A DNA stretch of 21,717 nucleotides from Phaeoceros laevis. Its lineage: Eukaryota; Anthocerotophyta; Anthocerotopsida; Notothyladales. Under the pieces are notes generated by a model. That model made no database searches. It was not told where the DNA came from and worked only from the letters and a program-made list of their open reading frames with translations. Position numbers and translations under genes: made by a program. The DNA lies in contig JBNGIQ010007723.1 of the NCBI GenBank assembly GCA_049999765.1, forward strand, positions 36,806 through 58,522, read 5' to 3'. Positions 17,131 to 21,717 of this stretch are shown here, piece after piece (within the stretch, counting starts at the first letter, position 1; each line of letters opens with the position of its first letter).

Positions 17131-20100
17131 GAGATTGAGCCATTGCCACCATTCATCTGGCAGAGGTTGCCTTGTGTGGATTAGATTGGCACAAATACCG
17201 AGCGTTGTTAGAAGCGTTGTTAGAAGTGAGGGTAGTGCAATTAGTAGCCTCTTTTTTAGCACTTCGAAGTGGAATGCATGATTCCAGCGGTGACGGTGGA
17301 TTAGTGCACTGTTTTTTGCTGTTTTTTGCGCACAATGAACTGAAATTGATGTAAATAGCCCTTTTTTGAAAAAAATGTCATCCTGTCCGGTACATTTGCT
17401 CCAAACAGTGACGGGGTTGTCCTTTATCCGATTAATAGGAGACCTTGTTATGACACAAATGTCACGAAGTTAGCAAATACCAAGTTGCTACTATTATCAC
17501 ATATCTCATGTGATATCCCCTGCTCAAGTGTCTTGTTCAGTTTGCAAAGCACAATTCCTCCTCGTGAGGCAATGTCCTACTGCCTATGTTTTCGTCTTTT
17601 TTGAGTAAAACATATGTATGTATTTCTAGGGAACACACACTTTCAGTGTGCGGTGTGTCTAAATATTTTTTGGCTGTGTATCATTTGAATTGTATGAATC
17701 AACTACTCAATTTCTGCCACAAAGCATGTTACATAACCATGGTGTAGATGTGATGTATGCAAGCTTAATATCGGGACAGGTACACCTCAATCCGGGATTG
17801 TAAGACACTGGCTGTTACCATGTTTTCTAATTTTCTGAAATCTTTCCTTTATTCGTTCTTCTATTTTTTCCATGATTGGCTGTCGATTCGCGATACTAAG
17901 TAACAAGCTTTGAGAGACCTTACTTGGGCGAATGCCCGGTTACGAGACTCACGAAAAGCCAAGTTATGAGTTTACAACGAACAGAATGCCAGAACAGGAT
18001 TATCAATGGAGCCACCACCAGGCTGACAAAAAACCTGAACAACCAGCAGTGCTGAAACAAATGACAAGGTATGCTAGGCTTGTGGAAAATGGTCGTTCTT
18101 TCTCAGCATCATAGCGGCTTCTGGAATGTTCATAGGCTGGCAGCCTCGTAGCTACAGCTTGTCAATGCTGATTTGGCCACTACGGCCAGGTCAACAAAAG
18201 ACATGGGATGCTGTAAACAATGCTTTAAAGTTGGCTGCTAATAAATGTTGCCTGGCATGTGAACAGCCAAAAGCCACGATTCGATGAGATATGCAAGGCA
18301 AGATGTCTAGCTGGTAAGAAACCTGATCAGATACCACTCATTCCATGCTGTGCTAACAAGAGTAATTTTTCAGTAAAATAATGTCCAAACAACGGCAATG
18401 CAAAGCCCGAGGACACCATTGATTGAGCTGTTTTAGCTAACCACCCAACACATATTCATGACTCCTTCTCTCATGCAGCCTACTTAAACAACTGCCCGTT
18501 ACCCAAGTTTGCTTCCTCTCATTTCCAAATTTTTGCAGCCATCTAGTCCTTCCAGCTCCTTGTGCAACACTTCGCCTGGCCTTTGGGCCTAAGCTTCCAG
18601 TCCTCTGGGGTCCTGAACCGATATGCCGTTGCCTTGATGCTTTCCCTACCTCTGTCCATCTACTACCCAACACCCAAGCCCACATAGCTGCCTTCCAAAA
18701 CCTGCTGTCTTGCAACTTTTCGCTTCAAGGTTTTGCCAGCCGTCCCTACACATCTAGCTATCCCTCCCTTGTCTTGTTTTGTTTTCCTGCCTTCATTATC
18801 ACAGCTACTGGTCTTTTCCAGGCCCTTCTCCACCCCTTGCTATCTCCATTCACGTACTAAGTTTCTTGTCCAATCTCTTGTTAGTCCTGCCTCCCCTCCC
18901 CCTGTTTTCCTTTCTACTCCTCTGGTTTATGATCAGTTTCTGAATAGCACACAGCCTGCAAGAACAGGGCATCGGTGAAAAGCGTGGCTGCTGGACATTG
19001 TCACACCAAAACTTGCTTCTGTGAAGAGTGTGCTTCAAGGGAGACACACCAAGGCCGCAAAAATTACTGTTGCTGCTAGAATGGCCGAACAGGTTTCGTA
19101 AAGTACCTCTTATGCTGGTGATAAAATGTTTTGTGAGCTTGAAAAAGTTGAACAGATAGGACTAACCTTTGTTGCACATGCTTAGTATGGACTAGGTTTG
19201 CAATGGGCCCTCCAGAAACCTAGCGATGATTCCTCTTGGCACTAACGAAGGAGAGGATGAGGCGTGATTTACCTCCACGCTCCTGCTTCGCATGTGAAGG
19301 CTTCTTGGTCTTAGCATTGGTTGCCTGATGACCAAACCTTTGTAGCAACTTTTAATAGTCAGCTTTGTGTCTCAACTTGCACATATTTGCAAGCTTGTAC
19401 ACTCATAAGCTGAACAGGTCACTCAAATTTGAAAAAATGTTGACAAAGGCTTGCTTGGTTGTCTGTCGCATGATGTCGCTAATACTGTGGGATCTAATGC
19501 ACAGCTGGAAAGATGATAGATGCAAGGAATGGACGCTTGGTTTTCTGCACCTCTGCTACATGCCACATTGCGCCTTGTAAACATCTGATCCGGCTAAGAC
19601 CAAGACAGGACAAGCCTAGCCATGGCTGTCCTCTCCTAGTCAATTACTTTACTTTTTCTGGAACTTGCTTTCAAACGATTTGTCATGAAAACGCACGCTG
19701 GAGAGAGACATTCCTGACAGGTCTTTGAAGTAGCATTTAGCATCGGAGCTGTGACTGTCCAGACGATACAAAGCTCAAACATTTTCCTAGCCAGGCCTCT
19801 AGGCATGCTGTGAAGTCCTCCTCGGCAGCAATGAACAGAGCAATGTCGTTATCTTTAACATTGTGGCTGCATGTTTTGAACACACACACCACATGTTGCA
19901 CATCATGGCCGTACTCCATATATGCCCGTTACACATCGTACCACATCTAGGGCCATGCCCCCACATTGTAGCCATATCCTGCTCACAATATACGAAACCC
20001 TCGTTGCACATACCATGCCGTATCACATCCTGCTATGTGTTAAAACCCTTGTAGACCAAACGCTTGCAAAAGAAACCCTGTTACCATGTGAAACGACATC

Positions 20101-20391
20101 TCCTGCCATGCGGCCCTGAGCCACGACGCATCCCTGGATCGTTCTCAGCTACGGCCACGAACCAAACATGTCGCCGCCATCGTTTCCATACGCCAACACA
20201 CCACAGAACGAAACCCTCTCATCCCCACATGACCACAGATTAGCCTCCCACTAACCCCCATCATAGAATTAATTATATAATTAATTAGCGAACAGCAAGT
20301 CGGCCGTTATTGCAAAAGTTAGGTTCATTTATTAAATCAAACAACGAAAAAAACACTCTAGTATTATTAATACGACAAGTGGGTCACCACA
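17131..20391. other. Long stretch without a recognisable gene
   Basis: No frame here has recognisable protein content, and codon use looks random. Seen within it are a doubled GCGTTGTTAGAA (about 17201-17226) in the probable 3' flank of the methyltransferase gene, a half-palindrome TGTCCGGTAC (near 17387), a C/T-rich stretch (about 18460-18960), a Cys/His-coding CA-rich stretch (19860-20110) that looks like simple sequence, and the AT palindrome at 20267-20286. I found no tRNA, rRNA or LTR by eye. Confidence 0.5.
20267..20286. repeat. 20-bp perfect AT palindrome
   Basis: AATTAATTATATAATTAATT is identical to its reverse complement. In AT-rich sequence this has limited weight. It sits about 100 bases beyond the 3' side of the minus-strand PPR fragment. 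Confidence 0.9.
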
Positions 20392-20640
20392 TGCATCTTC
20401 CAACGGGCCATATTTTGCATGCATATTTACGAGGCAATTGCCTAGTATTGTGTCACCTTCAAGCAATTCTCTTTTCACAATCCCTGAATGTAGATGTCTG
20501 CCCTGTTGTAAAGCACTGGCACTTGCAAAAGTTTTTAGCAGGCAAATAGAGGTAACACCGTCTGCTAAAATCAGGCCACCTTCCTGCTCCATACTTGCAT
20601 ACCATACGAGCGCCTAGGGACAGAGCCCATGCTTAGTATA
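20392..20640 (-). pseudogene. PPR fragment, minus strand
   Basis: The minus strand encodes KHGLCP, a stop, then ALVWYASMEQEGGLILADG and VTSICLLKTFASASALQQGR, followed by HLHSGIVKRELLEGD and NCLVNMHAKYGPLEDA. This is about two and a half PLS-type PPR motifs. There is no initiator or further motif after LEDA; the frame then continues with unrelated residues. It differs in wording from the plus-strand PPR pseudogene at 10.9-12.6 kb (ASALQQGRHLHSGIV versus VGGLQKGRELHSNIG), so it comes from another family member. Confidence 0.75.
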
Positions 20641-20861
20641 CCCATTGATCATGTCGTCCATGTTACTGCATTCCTTGTGGTCATACTATCAAAAACCCTG
20701 CGTGCACCTCCAATTCCCCACATTTTGCATACAAAAGAGCTGTGCTGCGTGCCACTCTCCAACGAATCAGCATGCACCTGCCTGTCACGAGGTGCTGTCA
20801 CACCTTAAACATCAATTAGCTGCCTCCTACAAGGCAACAGACCTCTTTATTAGTTACATGT

Positions 20862-21016
20862 GTGTGTGTGACCATTTGAGGAGGTTGACACGGTCCCATA
20901 GAGGGTCTCCCCCTTGCCCATATGCGGGCACCCGTTGGCTATCGGGTACAGGAAAGTCTAGAACGAGAGAGCATGCCGCCGATCACCCATTGTGCTCGAC
21001 TCCCAAGTTGAACGGG
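20862..21016 (+). repeat. Dispersed repeat, copy 2
   Basis: It aligns with 3542-3699 in the same direction, starting at GTGTGTGTG and ending near GTTGAACGGG. The longest shared block is TCCCATAGAGGGTC. As with copy 1, PPR or transposase debris lies a few hundred bases upstream, but no common flank marks the element ends. Confidence 0.7.
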
Positions 21017-21488
21017 TTCATGAATAAATGTCTATGAAGCCTATGAAAAAGGCTATGTGAACCAATGTAACTAGTGTTGTTAGAGCACATTCGTTAGTTA
21101 CTTCTTTTTCATTTCTGCATCCCGGATTCCAGGAGCTGGAGCAACCTAGTTAGAGCAGCTGGCCAGCATCAATCTAAAGCACTGTTCAAGATCCCTCGTG
21201 AGTGCACGCCACCTTTGGACAGCATCAACAGGGAGAGAGGATAAGTGCGCAGCTGCAGAGGAGGAAGTCAGTCTTTGCAAGTCTTGGTTTTCAGACATCT
21301 GTCGCAGCAACTTGTATGCATTGTATCTTCAATACATTGAATCCGCATGTGCAGACCTTGTCTCTAGATTGCGGTAGGCTCACTTGTTGCAAAATTTCAC
21401 CAGACATTTCAATTTTTTTCAATTTCCAGCAGTTACTTGCAAAGACTCTTGCTGAATTCACGGCACCAGCTCATCACTGTGGTGGGAG
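21017..21488. other. Stretch with nothing recognised
   Basis: No coding, RNA or repeat signal could be supported between the dispersed repeat and the CACTA-like terminus. Confidence 0.4.
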
Positions 21489-21717
21489 CACAACTAGAAA
21501 TAAGCCGTTTTACGACGGCGTAGTAATACTTTTACGACGCTTTTTTACTGTAGGGGAGTAAAAGGCGCTAAAGTTTTACAACGGCAATGTAGCCCGTTGT
21601 AAGCTTCGCAGTAACCCGTTGTAACCAGCGGTTTACCACCAATGTACTTCAAGGTTTACCACCAATTTATTTCGCCGTTTAGGGTTCACGGTTTACCACC
21701 AATTTACTTCACAATTT
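21489..21717 (+). mobile_element. Probable terminus of a CACTA/EnSpm DNA transposon, cut by the window end
   Basis: CACAACTAGAAATAAGCC at 21489 resembles CACTA-type ends (CACTA followed by an A-rich stretch), with A in place of T at the fourth base. Directly inside are short subterminal repeats in both orientations: TTTTACGACGGC, TTTTACGACGC, TTTTACAACGGC and twice CCCGTTGTAA. TTACAACGG (21576-21584) pairs with CCGTTGTAA (21594-21602). Then come three copies of a 21-base GGTTTACCACCAAT unit (21630, 21653, 21690) and one TTTAGGG. Subterminal arrays of this kind are where CACTA accessory proteins bind. The other end and any transposase lie outside the window. Confidence 0.45.

Noticed and set aside
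18437-18978. Frames on both strands in the C/T-rich stretch (92 and 81 residues)
   Set aside because: Composition bias keeps them open; no recognisable protein content.

Overview
The window looks like intergenic, transposon-filled DNA of a large land-plant genome. The evidence is spliced coding fragments with GT-AG introns, plant-type PLS pentatricopeptide (PPR) modules, a telo-box-like AAACCCTAA, a 5'-truncated non-LTR retrotransposon and a CACTA-like terminus. The PPR wording resembles the expanded families of ferns, lycophytes or mosses; a fern is my best guess, from memory only. I see no intact gene. Every recognisable coding region is broken.

Layout. 249-3484 (+): decayed two-exon DDE-transposase-like gene whose 773-bp intron is packed with GTAC sites and whose second exon holds a 100-N gap. 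3485-5375: no gene; one copy of a dispersed repeat and two hairpins. 5376-7985 (-): LINE-type retrotransposon with reverse transcriptase and C-terminal zinc knuckle, lacking its endonuclease end. 7986-10540: repeats, including the first cluster of a palindrome, CCGGACATCCGG. 10540-12600 (+): PPR pseudogene that has partly turned into minisatellites. 12609-12984: dense second palindrome cluster. 13065-17130: broken gene joining a ParB-like domain to a beta-class (N4-cytosine/N6-adenine type) DNA methyltransferase, with about 1.4 kb of its middle inverted. 17131-20390: nothing firm. 20392-20640 (-): PPR fragment. 20862-21016: second copy of the dispersed repeat. 21489-end: probable CACTA/EnSpm terminus.

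The two most interesting items are the ParB-methyltransferase gene, a bacterial/phage-like architecture sitting among plant transposons with plant-style introns, and the palindrome family. The palindrome occurs 12 times exactly and about 7 times in variant form, always with the same centre strand, and its flanks change together (GTA..TAC or GTG..CAC). It is concentrated just upstream of the methyltransferase gene and occurs inside an intron and an exon of it. A functional link between the two is only a hypothesis.
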